Under the pieces are notes generated by a model that was given only the letters and a program-made list of their open reading frames with translations, was not told the DNA's origin and did not search any database. The position numbers were made by a program, and so were the translations under genes. From positions 1-36,068 of the forward strand of contig JANWYD010000030.1 of the NCBI GenBank assembly GCA_025057155.1: DNA of 36,068 bases, read 5' to 3'. This DNA is from Chloroflexaceae bacterium. GTDB taxonomy: Bacteria > Chloroflexota > Chloroflexia > Chloroflexales > Chloroflexaceae. Positions 7,285 through 15,263 of the stretch are shown piece after piece. Each line of letters begins with the position of its first letter. Position 1 is the first letter of the stretch.

Positions 7285-7713
7285 ATGGATCGTGTGCTTC
7301 GCGTCGGCCAGCGCGCCAGTATGCGCAAGACAGTCACCGAGGCCGACGTTGTGCTCTTTGCCGCCATCACCGGTGATCAAAACTCCGTGCACATTGATGA
7401 ACTATCCGCCCGCGAGTCGCGCTTCGGGCGACGTATTGCCCACGGCATGCTCGCCGCCGGGCTGATCTCCGCCGTCCTTGGCATGCGCCTGCCCGGCCCC
7501 GGCACGATCTACCTCAAGCAGACGCTTAACTTCCGCAAGCCGATCTATATCGGCGATACCGTAACCACCGCCGTGGAGGTGACCGCTTTGCGCGAGGATA
7601 AGCCGATCGTGACGCTATCCACTACCATCACCAACCAGGACGGCGTAGTGGTCGTCGAAGGGGAGTCGCTGGTCTACTGCGACCAGTGCCGCATTGCCGA
7701 CGCCGATCCGTGA
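7285..7713 (+). CDS. MaoC-like (R)-specific enoyl-CoA hydratase
   Basis: A 142-residue single hot-dog domain of the MaoC/PhaJ type. The hydratase motif runs through about residues 32-55: GDQNSVHID, in which the Asp and His are the catalytic pair, then the A-R-E-S-R-F-G-R-R-I-A-H-G segment. C-terminal strands are consistent with a dimeric hot-dog fold. Such proteins hydrate trans-2-enoyl-CoA (or act as related dehydratases) in fatty-acid or polyhydroxyalkanoate metabolism. The exact substrate is unknown. The ATG at 7285 has AGGAG at 7274-7278 with a six-base spacer. An upstream in-frame TTG at 7261 is less likely. It converges with the GNAT gene, and a short inverted repeat GAAGGG/CCCTTC (7724-7760) lies between the two stops. 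Confidence 0.88.
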   Translation: MDRVLRVGQRASMRKTVTEADVVLFAAITGDQNSVHIDELSARESRFGRRIAHGMLAAGLISAVLGMRLPGPGTIYLKQTLNFRKPIYIGDTVTTAVEVTALREDKPIVTLSTTITNQDGVVVVEGESLVYCDQCRIADADP

Positions 7714-7777
7714 TATAAGCGGAGAAGGGTCGGGGTGCGTGTTCAGATTTGCCGCCCTTCGCCAGGACGCTGTCTCA

Positions 7778-8575
7778 TTACGGCTGCCGTTCAAACAGGT
7801 ACAGCCCCGCCGTCCCCGCGGGCGCAAAGTCGGTGACCACGTAGCCTGCGGCGAAGGCGGCTTCGGCGCAGGCCCGCACCTGGTAGCGCCAGGCTCGGGC
7901 TACTGGCAAATTGGTAGCGCGCAGGGCGTCAATGTCGGCAGGGATCTGAAGCAGAAAGCGCTCGCCCTCCGGCTCAAGCGAAGGTTCGAGCGGATCGGGG
8001 TTGATCAGCGGCGCCTGGCTGCGCAGATCATCATCGGGCCGGGCGCCGCTGGCGCGCGCAGCCACCCGCTCTGAGCGGATCCACCACTCCACTAGAAAGC
8101 GGTCGCTGGGCAATTCGCCCTGGGGGTCCTCAGGCTCGGGGCCGTAGATGTTGCGGATGTAAGTCCGACAGAGGCCGCCGAGTTTGTGCAGGTTCAGCCT
8201 GGCATTGCGCGCAATCAGGGGGTCAAAGGTCCAGGTGATCAGGTCGAGGCCCTGGGCCAGCACGTGCTCGCGCTGGGCCCATTTGAGGCGCTCGCCAATG
8301 CCCGCGTCACGGTACGCCGGACGCACGGCGGCCATATGCGAGGCGTGCTTGAGCCGCCCGGCGGCGTCGCGGCCCAGGAAGCCAAACACGAAGCCCACCA
8401 GCGGCGCGCCGGGAGCGTCATGGTCAAAGGCCCCCAGCACCAGCCCGCCGTTGCGCTGCGCCGTGAGCAGCATATGGTAGGGCACCGCACCAAACGCGCC
8501 CCAGACTTCGCGCTGCAACTCCTCGCATGCCAGGTATTCGCCGTAGCTCTGGATTGGACGGATTTCAATTGGCAT
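7778..8575 (-). CDS. GNAT-family acetyltransferase (COG3375-like)
   Basis: A 265-residue protein with GNAT features. The N-terminal part (about 5-110) has the EELQREVWG start, the strand GLVLGAFD, PLVGFVFGFLG and the acetyl-CoA-binding-like AYRDAGIGERLKWAQRE. The following LITWTFDPLIARNARLNLHKLGG block (about 122-144) and YIRNIYGP are characteristic of the predicted acetyltransferase group COG3375. The substrate is not known. The C-terminal part (about 165-265) is extended compared with a minimal GNAT domain. No strong ribosome-binding site is seen. It faces the MaoC gene tail to tail and is probably transcribed alone; a 181-base spacer separates it from rnc. Confidence 0.82.
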   Translation of the reverse strand: MPIEIRPIQSYGEYLACEELQREVWGAFGAVPYHMLLTAQRNGGLVLGAFDHDAPGAPLVGFVFGFLGRDAAGRLKHASHMAAVRPAYRDAGIGERLKWAQREHVLAQGLDLITWTFDPLIARNARLNLHKLGGLCRTYIRNIYGPEPEDPQGELPSDRFLVEWWIRSERVAARASGARPDDDLRSQAPLINPDPLEPSLEPEGERFLLQIPADIDALRATNLPVARAWRYQVRACAEAAFAAGYVVTDFAPAGTAGLYLFERQP

Positions 8576-8610
8576 AGCTGCTAATCTGTGCTTTCCCTGA
8601 GCCGGGGCGC

Positions 8611-8629
8611 GGGGAAATCTGCTTTCCCC
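8611..8629. repeat. Dispersed palindrome family A
   Basis: GGGGAAATCTGCTTTCCCC between the GNAT and rnc genes; an imperfect copy of the family. Confidence 0.55.
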
Positions 8630-8756
8630 TTCCTTACTCCAACCGCTGGCGCGTCGCGGACGCGAAGCGTTCGCGTATCCTCAGGGTAGGAAGGCGAGTT
8701 GCCGGGAGGCGTCCGGCCAGGCTTCTCCTGAAGCAGACCGCCTCTCCGCGCCGCCG

Positions 8757-9473
8757 TCACGACGTCTGCGCAGAAAGCGGCGTCCATCCACTTTCCAGGC
8801 GTTCGAGGGCCGCCCTGGCGGCGGCCTGGGCGGCCGCCTGTTTGCTGGGGCCGGAGCCCTCACCGAGCACGTGCTCGCCAAGCAGCGCCGCGAGCGTAAA
8901 CTCGCGCTCGTGGTCCGGTCCGGCGACCCTGACGGTACGGTAGCGCGGGGTTTGACCAAAGCGTGCCTGGGCCACTTCCTGGAGCCGGGTGCGATGGTCC
9001 ACATCGCGGCCACTGAGGGCCACCTCAAGCTGGCGCTCGAGGAACGGCATGAGAAAGTCTCGCACCGCCTCAAGCCCTTGATCCAGGTAGATCGCTCCCA
9101 GCACCGCCTCAAACACATCGGCGAGCAGCGCGGTTCGGTTGCGTGCCGCGGGGGTGTCCTCGCCCCGGCTGATGCGGACATGCTGGCCCAGATTGAGGCT
9201 GCGGGCGAACCCGGCCAGGGTGGAGGCCTTCACCAGCGCGGCCCGCAGGGCGGTCAATTCGCCTTCGGTGAAGGAGGGAAAACGTTCGTAGAGCCAGGCG
9301 GCGGTAATGAAGTTCAACACGGCGTCGCCCAGGAACTCCAGCCGTTCATTCGAGGTCAGACCGGGGATGCGTTCGGGATGTTCGTGCAAAAATGAGCGAT
9401 GCACGAAGGCGCTCTGGAGGAGCGTTACATCGTGGAATGGCACACCGATGAGTTCTTCCAGGTTGCTTGCCAT
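8757..9473 (-). CDS. rnc: Ribonuclease III
   Basis: A 238-residue protein with the two-domain bacterial RNase III plan. The catalytic domain (about 1-155) holds the signature NERLEFLGDAVL at 42-53, and LLADVFEAVLGAIYLDQG carries the second acidic pair near 117-121. The C-terminal double-stranded-RNA-binding domain (about 160-232) has the HEREFTLAALLGEHVLGEGSGPSKQ pattern and the KQAAAQAAARAAL helix. It cleaves double-stranded RNA, including rRNA precursors. It lies 60 bases downstream of fabF on the same strand, a common bacterial arrangement, so the two are probably co-transcribed. Confidence 0.95.
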   Translation of the reverse strand: MASNLEELIGVPFHDVTLLQSAFVHRSFLHEHPERIPGLTSNERLEFLGDAVLNFITAAWLYERFPSFTEGELTALRAALVKASTLAGFARSLNLGQHVRISRGEDTPAARNRTALLADVFEAVLGAIYLDQGLEAVRDFLMPFLERQLEVALSGRDVDHRTRLQEVAQARFGQTPRYRTVRVAGPDHEREFTLAALLGEHVLGEGSGPSKQAAAQAAARAALERLESGWTPLSAQTS

Positions 9474-9533
9474 ATGCCGACGTGAGAAGAGGGAAAACCA
9501 GGGCTGCCCGTTCCTGCCCGACGGGGTTTCGAT

Positions 9534-10811
9534 CTATCGTGTCTCTGTGGCAACCGGGTGGCCCCGGGCGCCTTCCTCGAAACGTTGAAACACCAGGCAG
9601 ACGTTGTGCCCGCCGAAGCCGAACGAATTGCTCATTACCGCCTTCACCGCGGCAGGGCGCGGCTGGTTTGGCACAACGTCAAGGTCACAGGCGGGATCGA
9701 GACGCTGGAGATTGATTGTCGGCGGTAACACGTCGTGCTGCATCGCCAGCACGCTGACCACGGCCTCGATGGCCCCGGCTGCGCCCAGCAGGTGGCCGAA
9801 CTGCGACTTGCTGGAACTCACTGGCGGGGCGACGCCGCGCTCGCCGAACACCTGGCGGATCGCTGCGGTTTCAACCGGATCGCCAGCGGGGGTGCCGGTG
9901 GCATGGGCGTTGATATAGCCGATATCGCCGGGCTGAAGTCCGGCGCGCCGGAGCGCGAGTCTGATGGCGCGCACGATACCCTCGCCGTCTTCGGCAAGAT
10001 TGCTGATGTGGTAGGCGTCGGACGTGGCGGCGTAGCCGGTGATCTCGGCGAGAACGCGCGCGCCCCGCTCCAGCGCGTGTTCAAGATCTTCGAGGATCAG
10101 GACGGCGGCCCCTTCGCCCATCACGAAGCCATCGCGCTCGGCGTCAAAGGGGCGCGAAGCCGCGGCGGGGTGATGGTTGGCCGTTGAGAGCGCGCGCATG
10201 GCATTGAAACCGGCCACCCCGATGGGGGTGATGCTAGCCTCGCTGCCTCCAGCAATAATCGCCCTGGCCCAGCCGCGGCGAATCGTCTCGGCGGCCTCGC
10301 CGATGGCGTGCGCCGAGGACGCGCATGCCGAAGTGATACAGTAGCTCGGCCCCCGCGCCCCGGTGAGGATTGACACCTGCCCGGCAGCCAGATTGGTGAT
10401 CATCGCGGGTATCAGGAAGGGGCTGATCCGCCCCGGTCCGCGAGCGCGCAGCACGTCGAACTGCTCGCTCAGGGTCGTAATCCCGCCGATGCCGCTGGCG
10501 ATAAAAACCCCCACCTCATTGCGATTGGCTGCAGTGATCTGCAATTCTGACGTGCGTAACGCTTCCTGCGTGGCGGCGACGGCGAACTGCACGAAGCGAT
10601 CAGTGCGGCGGGCCTCCTTGCGGTCCATGTACCGGGTCGGATCGAAATCCTTGACCTCAGCCGCGAAGCGGGTCTCGAAGCCTGAGGCATCGAACAGGGT
10701 GATTGGCCCGACTCCGCTGCGGGCCTCGACGATGCCCTGCCACAACTCAGGCACGCTCAACCCGAGGGGGCTGACGGCGCCCATCCCGGTTACTACTACC
10801 CGCCGCCCCAT
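9534..10811 (-). CDS. fabF: 3-oxoacyl-[acyl-carrier-protein] synthase II
   Basis: A 425-residue beta-ketoacyl-ACP synthase II. The active-site Cys is C163 in ITSACASSAHA, and the two catalytic His residues are in NAHATGTPAGD and KSQFGHLLGAAG. The final glycine-rich SNSFGFGGHN loop is also present. It condenses acyl-ACP with malonyl-ACP in fatty-acid elongation. The ATG at 10811 follows GAGGAGAGG closely and begins the expected GRRVVVTGMG strand. A TTG six codons upstream would place the Shine-Dalgarno inside the gene, so it is rejected. No acpP is adjacent. The GKS-to-KSQFGH change (MTGH is commoner) is a conservative variation. Confidence 0.96.
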   Translation of the reverse strand: MGRRVVVTGMGAVSPLGLSVPELWQGIVEARSGVGPITLFDASGFETRFAAEVKDFDPTRYMDRKEARRTDRFVQFAVAATQEALRTSELQITAANRNEVGVFIASGIGGITTLSEQFDVLRARGPGRISPFLIPAMITNLAAGQVSILTGARGPSYCITSACASSAHAIGEAAETIRRGWARAIIAGGSEASITPIGVAGFNAMRALSTANHHPAAASRPFDAERDGFVMGEGAAVLILEDLEHALERGARVLAEITGYAATSDAYHISNLAEDGEGIVRAIRLALRRAGLQPGDIGYINAHATGTPAGDPVETAAIRQVFGERGVAPPVSSSKSQFGHLLGAAGAIEAVVSVLAMQHDVLPPTINLQRLDPACDLDVVPNQPRPAAVKAVMSNSFGFGGHNVCLVFQRFEEGARGHPVATETR

Positions 10812-10856
10812 ACGCCTCTCCTCAAACAAGATCGTCTTCTCACACGAAACTACCGT

Positions 10857-10865
10857 ATTGTACCA
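10857..10865 (-). promoter_or_regulatory. Extended -10 promoter of fabF-rnc
   Basis: On the minus strand this reads TGGTACAAT, a TGn extended -10 element with one deviation, about 45 bases ahead of the fabF start. No strong -35 is seen. Confidence 0.5.
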
Positions 10866-11105
10866 CGCCCGGAAGCTGTGGAATCCGGTTCGCTGCTGGC
10901 CGAAGGGCGTCCGGCGGCGCCTCCCGGTTTAGGTGCAGGCCAACCGGATTTCCCCTTCCCCCTGTTCAGTTTCCCGACAGGGGAGTCCGGCGGAGGAGCT
11001 TCTGGCAATCCTCTGCACCTCTCCGCGACCTCGGCGGTGAGTCCACATTCAGTCAGCGGTGACCGAAACTATGTCCCCACGCCCCTGAGAACACCCGCCC
11101 GCAAG

Positions 11106-11114
11106 TGGTATACT
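11106..11114 (+). promoter_or_regulatory. Extended -10 promoter of the M20 gene
   Basis: TGGTATACT is a TGn extended -10 element about 110 bases ahead of the start codon. The -35 region is poor. Confidence 0.45.
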
Positions 11115-11226
11115 GAACCCTACGAATGTACGTCGTACTTGCGGTGCATACCGGCTCGCAAAGCATGCCCCGCGCCAACCGTGCGTCACTCTGTCATGTT
11201 CCCTCGCAGGCACTGGAGCACAGCCT

Positions 11227-12414
11227 ATGCTGGACCGCGCCCACGCCCTCACCGATGAACTGGTGCGCCTCCGCCGCAACATTCACGCCCACCCCGAACT
11301 GGGTTTTCGCGAGACGCGGACCGCCAGCCTGGTTGCCGAGACCCTGGCGGAGATCGGCGGGATTGCTGTGCGTACCGGCATCGCCAGAACCGGCGTGGTT
11401 GCCGACCTGGGCGACGCCGACGGTCCTAGGATTGCGATACGGGCCGATATGGACGCGCTGCCGATCCACGAGGCCACCGGGCACAGTTTCGTCTCGACCA
11501 TCCCCGGCGTCATGCACGCCTGCGGTCATGATGCCCACACAGCGATCCTCCTGGGCGCCGCCCACCTGCTGCGTGAGCGCTTTGCCGCTGGCGAGTTGCG
11601 CGGGCGCGTGCGCTTTCTCTTTCAGCCCTCCGAAGAGTCCGCCGATGGCGAAGGCAAGAGCGGCGCTCTGCGCATGGTCGAGGAGGGGGTGATGGAAGGA
11701 GTGGACGCTGTTATCGCTCTGCACGTCGACTCCATGCTGCCCCTGGGGCGGGTCACGGTGCGCAGCGGCTGGAACACGGCGGCGGCGGATGATTTCCGCG
11801 GAGTGCTGATCGGCAGCGGCGGCCATGGCGCCTATCCCCACGAAGGCAGCGACCCGCTGTTTATGCTGTTGCCGGTGCTCTCCGCTCTCTACGGCGTCAG
11901 GGCGCGACGGCTTGACCCGGTGGAGCCGGCCATTCTCAGCGTGGGAGTGGTGCGCGGCGGCGAGGCCGCCAACGTGATTCCCAGCGAGGTCGAGATCCGG
12001 GGCACCTTGCGCAGCTACAGCGCCGCGGTGCGCGAACAACTGATCGCCGAGGTGGAGCGGGCCTTCGCGCTCACGCGAGGGCTGGGCGGCGATTACCGCC
12101 TCAGCATTCAGCGCGGCTATCCCGCCTCCTGGAATGACCAGCGGGTCGCCGGGTGGATGGAAGCGGTGGCCCGCGACTTCCTCGGCGATACGGCCATGGA
12201 TCACTCCCCTGCCGGCCTCGGCGCCGAGGATTTCGCGTACATGTGCCAGCGCGCTCCCGGCGCCATGCTGATGCTCGGCGCGGCCATTGATGATGGCGTA
12301 GAGCGTCCCCACCATACGCCGATTTTCGATATTGACGAGCGTTGCCTGCCCGTAGGCGCGGCCATCCTTGCCGAGACGGCGGCGCGCTTCCTCAGTGGTC
12401 GGGTGAAGCTGTAA
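11227..12414 (+). CDS. M20-family amidohydrolase (hippurate hydrolase-like)
   Basis: A 395-residue M20D-type metallo-amidohydrolase. The start RRNIHAHPELGFRE is typical. IRADMDALPI is at about 71-80. The metal-binding block HACGHDAH spans 97-104 (C99, H101). The catalytic QPSEES is at 133-138 (E136/E137). ALHVDS near 163-168 and HHTPIFDIDE near the C-terminus complete the metal site. A dimerisation lid domain (about 180-295) contains the SGGHGAYPHEG segment. Relatives hydrolyse N-acyl amino acids, hippurate or indole-3-acetyl amino acids; the substrate here is unknown. It faces the glycosyltransferase gene tail to tail with a 43-base gap containing a hairpin. Confidence 0.92.
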   Translation: MLDRAHALTDELVRLRRNIHAHPELGFRETRTASLVAETLAEIGGIAVRTGIARTGVVADLGDADGPRIAIRADMDALPIHEATGHSFVSTIPGVMHACGHDAHTAILLGAAHLLRERFAAGELRGRVRFLFQPSEESADGEGKSGALRMVEEGVMEGVDAVIALHVDSMLPLGRVTVRSGWNTAAADDFRGVLIGSGGHGAYPHEGSDPLFMLLPVLSALYGVRARRLDPVEPAILSVGVVRGGEAANVIPSEVEIRGTLRSYSAAVREQLIAEVERAFALTRGLGGDYRLSIQRGYPASWNDQRVAGWMEAVARDFLGDTAMDHSPAGLGAEDFAYMCQRAPGAMLMLGAAIDDGVERPHHTPIFDIDERCLPVGAAILAETAARFLSGRVKL

Positions 12415-12436
12415 CCTCTGCATAGCCGGCCCGGTA

Positions 12437-12461
12437 GTAGGCAATCCTCCGGGTTGCCTAC
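12437..12461. terminator. Bidirectional hairpin between convergent genes
   Basis: GTAGGCAATCC (12437-12447) pairs with GGGTTGCCTAC (12451-12461), one wobble, loop TCC. It sits between the M20 stop and the last codons of the opposing gene, and it belongs to the same family as the hairpins at 3055, 33511 and 35951. Confidence 0.5.
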
Positions 12462-13558
12462 CAGGTCGATCCGGCATAGAGCAACGCTCCGAGCACCAGA
12501 ACTCCCAGCACCAGCAGCGCCAGGAGTTTGGCCGCTGGCGGAACATCGAGCAACGCGATCAACCCGAAGGCGAGACTCAAGCCGTAGTAGATCAGCACCA
12601 CCTGCCGCTGGGTAAGGCCCAGCGCCAGCAGCCGATGGTGCAGGTGATCGCGCCCGGCCCGCGCCGCGCCACGTCCCCGCAGCGTCCGCACGAGAATGAG
12701 CCAGGCCATATCAATCAGCGGCACGCCCAGCACCAGCAGGGCCGTCGCCAGTTTGGCCCCCCCGATGATCGCGCTCACCGCCAGGATGTAGCCAGTGGTC
12801 ATCGCCCCGACATCGCCCATGAAGGTGCGGGCAGGATGCACATTGAAGGGGAGGAACCCGGCGCATGCCCCGGCCAGAGCCAGAGGCAACATCGCTACGG
12901 TGTACTGCGGGGGATCGAGGTTGAGCGTATGCAGCGCCAGGATCATCGCGGCGATCAGGGTGATGCCGGCTGCCAGCCCGTCCAGCCCATCGGCCCAGTT
13001 GACCATGTTCTGGATGCCGACGATCCACAGGACTGTCGCTCCAATCGCCAGCCAGGGGCTGAGGTTGTGGAGGTGGATCTGGTCCACGAAGGGGAAGTTA
13101 AAGGCGGTCAGAATAATGCCCCGGGCTTCGGTAGGCGCGCCCAGGGCGTCGGGATAGAGCGTCCGGTCCCACAGGTACGGTCCGACGGCGATCAGAGCGG
13201 CGAGCACGTGCACCAGCAGGCGCGGCAGGGCGGGCAGGTCGCGCAGGTCGTCAATTAGACTGATAAGAGCCACCAGACTGGCGCCGGTGAGCAGTAGTCC
13301 GAGCCGCAGGTATTCAAAGCCGGAACGGCTCAGAGCGGGGTGGAGTCGCTGGAGGGCGAAGCTGAGCAACAACGCGGCGGCGAAACCGGCGATCATCGCC
13401 ACCCCGCCCACGGTGGGCGTTGGGTGTTGATGAATGTGACGCGGGCCGGGGTGGGCGACCCACCCCTCGCGGTTGCTGAGGCGGAGGAGCGCCGGCGTCG
13501 TCAGGGCGGTAACTGCGGCGGCGACCACGAACGTGGTGGCGAGGGCGATGGCAAGCAC
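12458..13558 (-). CDS. WecA/TagO-like undecaprenyl-phosphate sugar-1-phosphate transferase
   Basis: A 366-residue polytopic membrane protein (about 10-11 helices) of the MraY/WecA group. Diagnostic loops are: HQHPTPTVGG (about 43-52), the SLIDDLRDLP aspartate motif (about 100-109), NMVNWADGLDGLAAG (about 184-198), FLPFNVHPARTFMGDVG (about 235-251) and RDHLHHRLL (about 305-313). Enzymes of this family transfer a sugar-1-phosphate, usually GlcNAc-1-P, to undecaprenyl phosphate and start cell-wall polymer or glycan synthesis. MraY itself is less likely because no mur genes are adjacent. The start is GTG at 13558, six bases after the upp stop codon, so it is the last gene of a three-gene operon with the response regulator and upp. 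Confidence 0.88.
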   Translation of the reverse strand: MLAIALATTFVVAAAVTALTTPALLRLSNREGWVAHPGPRHIHQHPTPTVGGVAMIAGFAAALLLSFALQRLHPALSRSGFEYLRLGLLLTGASLVALISLIDDLRDLPALPRLLVHVLAALIAVGPYLWDRTLYPDALGAPTEARGIILTAFNFPFVDQIHLHNLSPWLAIGATVLWIVGIQNMVNWADGLDGLAAGITLIAAMILALHTLNLDPPQYTVAMLPLALAGACAGFLPFNVHPARTFMGDVGAMTTGYILAVSAIIGGAKLATALLVLGVPLIDMAWLILVRTLRGRGAARAGRDHLHHRLLALGLTQRQVVLIYYGLSLAFGLIALLDVPPAAKLLALLVLGVLVLGALLYAGSTW

Positions 13559-13564
13559 AGAAGG

Positions 13565-14194
13565 CTACCCGGTGCCGAATTGCCGGTCGCCGGCGTCACC
13601 CAGGCCGGGCACGATATACCCGTGCTCGTTGAGATGACTGTCAATGGCGGCCAGATGAATAGGCACGTCGGGATGGGCGCTGGTCAGGGCGCGCACTCCC
13701 TCGGGGGCGGCGATCAAGCCGAGGAACTTGATCCGCCGCGAGCCCCAGGCTTTCAGAATGTTGACCGCTGCCACCGCCGACCCGCCAGTCGCGAGCATGG
13801 GATCAACTACGATGGACAGGTCAATGTCCGGCTCTTTGGGCAATTTATTGTAGTAGGTCACCGGCTGAAGGGTCTCGTGATCACGAAAAATGCCCAGGTG
13901 CCAGACATGAATGGTGGGCAGGATGTCCAGAATCGCTTCGGACATTCCCAGCCCGGCGCGGAGGATAGGAATAACGCCGATCCGCTCGGCCACTTCGTAG
14001 CCCTGGGCTGTAGCCAGGGGGGTTTCGACGGCCAGGGGGGCCAGGGTCAGATCCTGAGAAGCCTCGTAGAAGAGCAACTGGGCAATCTCGCGCACCAGTT
14101 CGCGGAACTTCTTCGGTTCGGTCAGCTTGCTGCGCAGCAGGGCCAGTTTATGCTGCACCAGCGGGTGGCGTGACACATGCACCTGACCCGCCAT
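13565..14194 (-). CDS. upp: Uracil phosphoribosyltransferase
   Basis: A 209-residue protein of the usual length. RPRAGL-type loop appears as [14 protein letters not shown] (about 76-89). The PRPP-binding motif is [12 protein letters not shown] (about 127-138). The C-terminal uracil-binding loop [17 protein letters not shown] is intact. It converts uracil and PRPP to UMP in pyrimidine salvage in the cytoplasm. Its start codon lies three bases after the stop of the response-regulator gene and its stop six bases before the next gene, so all three are almost certainly one transcript. Confidence 0.96.
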   Translation of the reverse strand: MAGQVHVSRHPLVQHKLALLRSKLTEPKKFRELVREIAQLLFYEASQDLTLAPLAVETPLATAQGYEVAERIGVIPILRAGLGMSEAILDILPTIHVWHLGIFRDHETLQPVTYYNKLPKEPDIDLSIVVDPMLATGGSAVAAVNILKAWGSRRIKFLGLIAAPEGVRALTSAHPDVPIHLAAIDSHLNEHGYIVPGLGDAGDRQFGTG

Positions 14195-14197
14195 AGA

Positions 14198-14935
14198 TCA
14201 CCCTTCCGAGAGCTTATAGCCCACTCCGCGCACGGTAATAATCAACTGCGGGCGCGACGGTTCCAGTTCCACCTTCTCGCGCAGGCGGCGCACGCACACA
14301 TCAACCAGATTGGTCTCGCCAACGTACTCATAGCCCCACACCTCGCGGAAGAGCGTCTCGCGGGGGAAGACCTGCCCGGCGTTCGCGGCGAGGAAGTAGA
14401 GCAATTCAAACTCCATGGGGGTCAGATTCACCTCACGGTCACGCACGGTCACGCGATGGCGGGGCGCGTCGATTTCAATTGGACCGACGCGCACAATCGG
14501 CGGCGCGCGCCGCGACTTGTAGCCCTCGACTCGGCGCAGAATAGCTTCAACGCGAGCCATCAACTCGACGGTTTTGAATGGCTTGACGATATAATCATCG
14601 GCGCCCAGTTCAAAACCGTGAATAACATCATCGGTGCCATCACGGCTGGTAAGAATAATGATCGGCACATCACTCTGCTCGCGGATGCGCTGGCAGGCCT
14701 CGAAGCCATCTACATAGGGCATCATGACATCGAGAATCACCACATCGAAGGGCTGCTTCTCGAAGGCCTGGAGCGCCTCGAGACCATTGCTCACGGCGGT
14801 CAGTTCATAGCGTGGATCTTTGAGCGTGACCTGAATGAGGTTCGCAATCGAGGGATCATCGTCGGCGATGAGGATGCGCCGGGGGGCGAGGGCCTCTTCA
14901 GCGATACGGTCAGATGTACGGCGGAAGAGTGGCAT
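14198..14935 (-). CDS. OmpR-family response regulator without adjacent kinase
   Basis: A 245-residue two-domain regulator. The receiver domain (about 20-135) has the acidic pocket ADDD, phospho-acceptor D69 in VVILDVMMP, the conserved threonine/serine in IILTSRDG and lysine in IVKPFK. The winged-helix DNA-binding domain (about 150-242) shows LTPMEFELLYFLAANAG, RETLFREVWGYEY and the wing VRGVGYKL, all typical of OmpR/PhoB. A 17-residue basic N-terminal extension precedes the receiver. No histidine kinase gene is in the window, so the partner must be elsewhere. It is first in the operon with upp and a WecA-like gene. The MITE-like element at 14965-15079 lies 30 bases upstream of its start and may carry or disturb its promoter. 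Confidence 0.92.
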   Translation of the reverse strand: MPLFRRTSDRIAEEALAPRRILIADDDPSIANLIQVTLKDPRYELTAVSNGLEALQAFEKQPFDVVILDVMMPYVDGFEACQRIREQSDVPIIILTSRDGTDDVIHGFELGADDYIVKPFKTVELMARVEAILRRVEGYKSRRAPPIVRVGPIEIDAPRHRVTVRDREVNLTPMEFELLYFLAANAGQVFPRETLFREVWGYEYVGETNLVDVCVRRLREKVELEPSRPQLIITVRGVGYKLSEG

Positions 14936-15263
14936 GGCATCAGTTCAGGCGGCAACTATTAGTTAGTCTGTGAAGTTAAGTTTCCTGGCATTTCCGCCCC
15001 CCTTCCCAGCCCCCCTCCTCCAGCGGGGGAGGGTTGGGGAGGAGGCAGGGGGTTAACAAACAACTTTATTCACAGACTACTATGGCCTTTGAGAACTCAA
15101 TCCGCTACAGCCTGCGCAGGCGGGCTTCGCATCCCCTGGCCCGCGGCTATAGCCGCCGGGCGTGGGTGTTATGTTCAAAGATCATCTTACGCATCTGCGA
15201 CCATAGAAGCCGCGGGAATGCCGGTCAGCGCACCACACGCTTCGACAGCTACAGCTTGCCGGT
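14936..15263. other. Spacer between clpX and the response regulator
   Basis: No credible gene. Contents are the MITE-like element (14965-15079), a 12-bp palindrome GCCTGCGCAGGC (15110-15121) and a 14-bp palindrome GCGGCTATAGCCGC (15143-15156), which could act as clpX 3' structures. Confidence 0.55.
14965..15079. mobile_element. MITE-like element, copy 2
   Basis: Perfect 11-bp terminal inverted repeats TAGTCTGTGAA (14965-14975) and TTCACAGACTA (15069-15079), extending imperfectly inwards through AAGTT/AACTT. The core has a C-rich block and GGGGGAGGGTTGGGGAG, shared with copy 1 at 7072-7210. No coding capacity. TA at the outer ends would suit a TA-targeting (IS630/Tc1-like) transposase, but this is inference. 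Confidence 0.7.

Larger units (their letters stand above)
10812..11226. other. Divergent spacer between fabF and the M20 peptidase gene
   Basis: About 415 bases without a credible gene. It holds two outward-facing extended -10 elements (10857-10865 minus, 11106-11114 plus). A loose inverted repeat AGGTGCAG (10931-10938) / CTGCACCT (11013-11020) encloses CCCCTGTTC...GACAGGGG. Confidence 0.55.
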
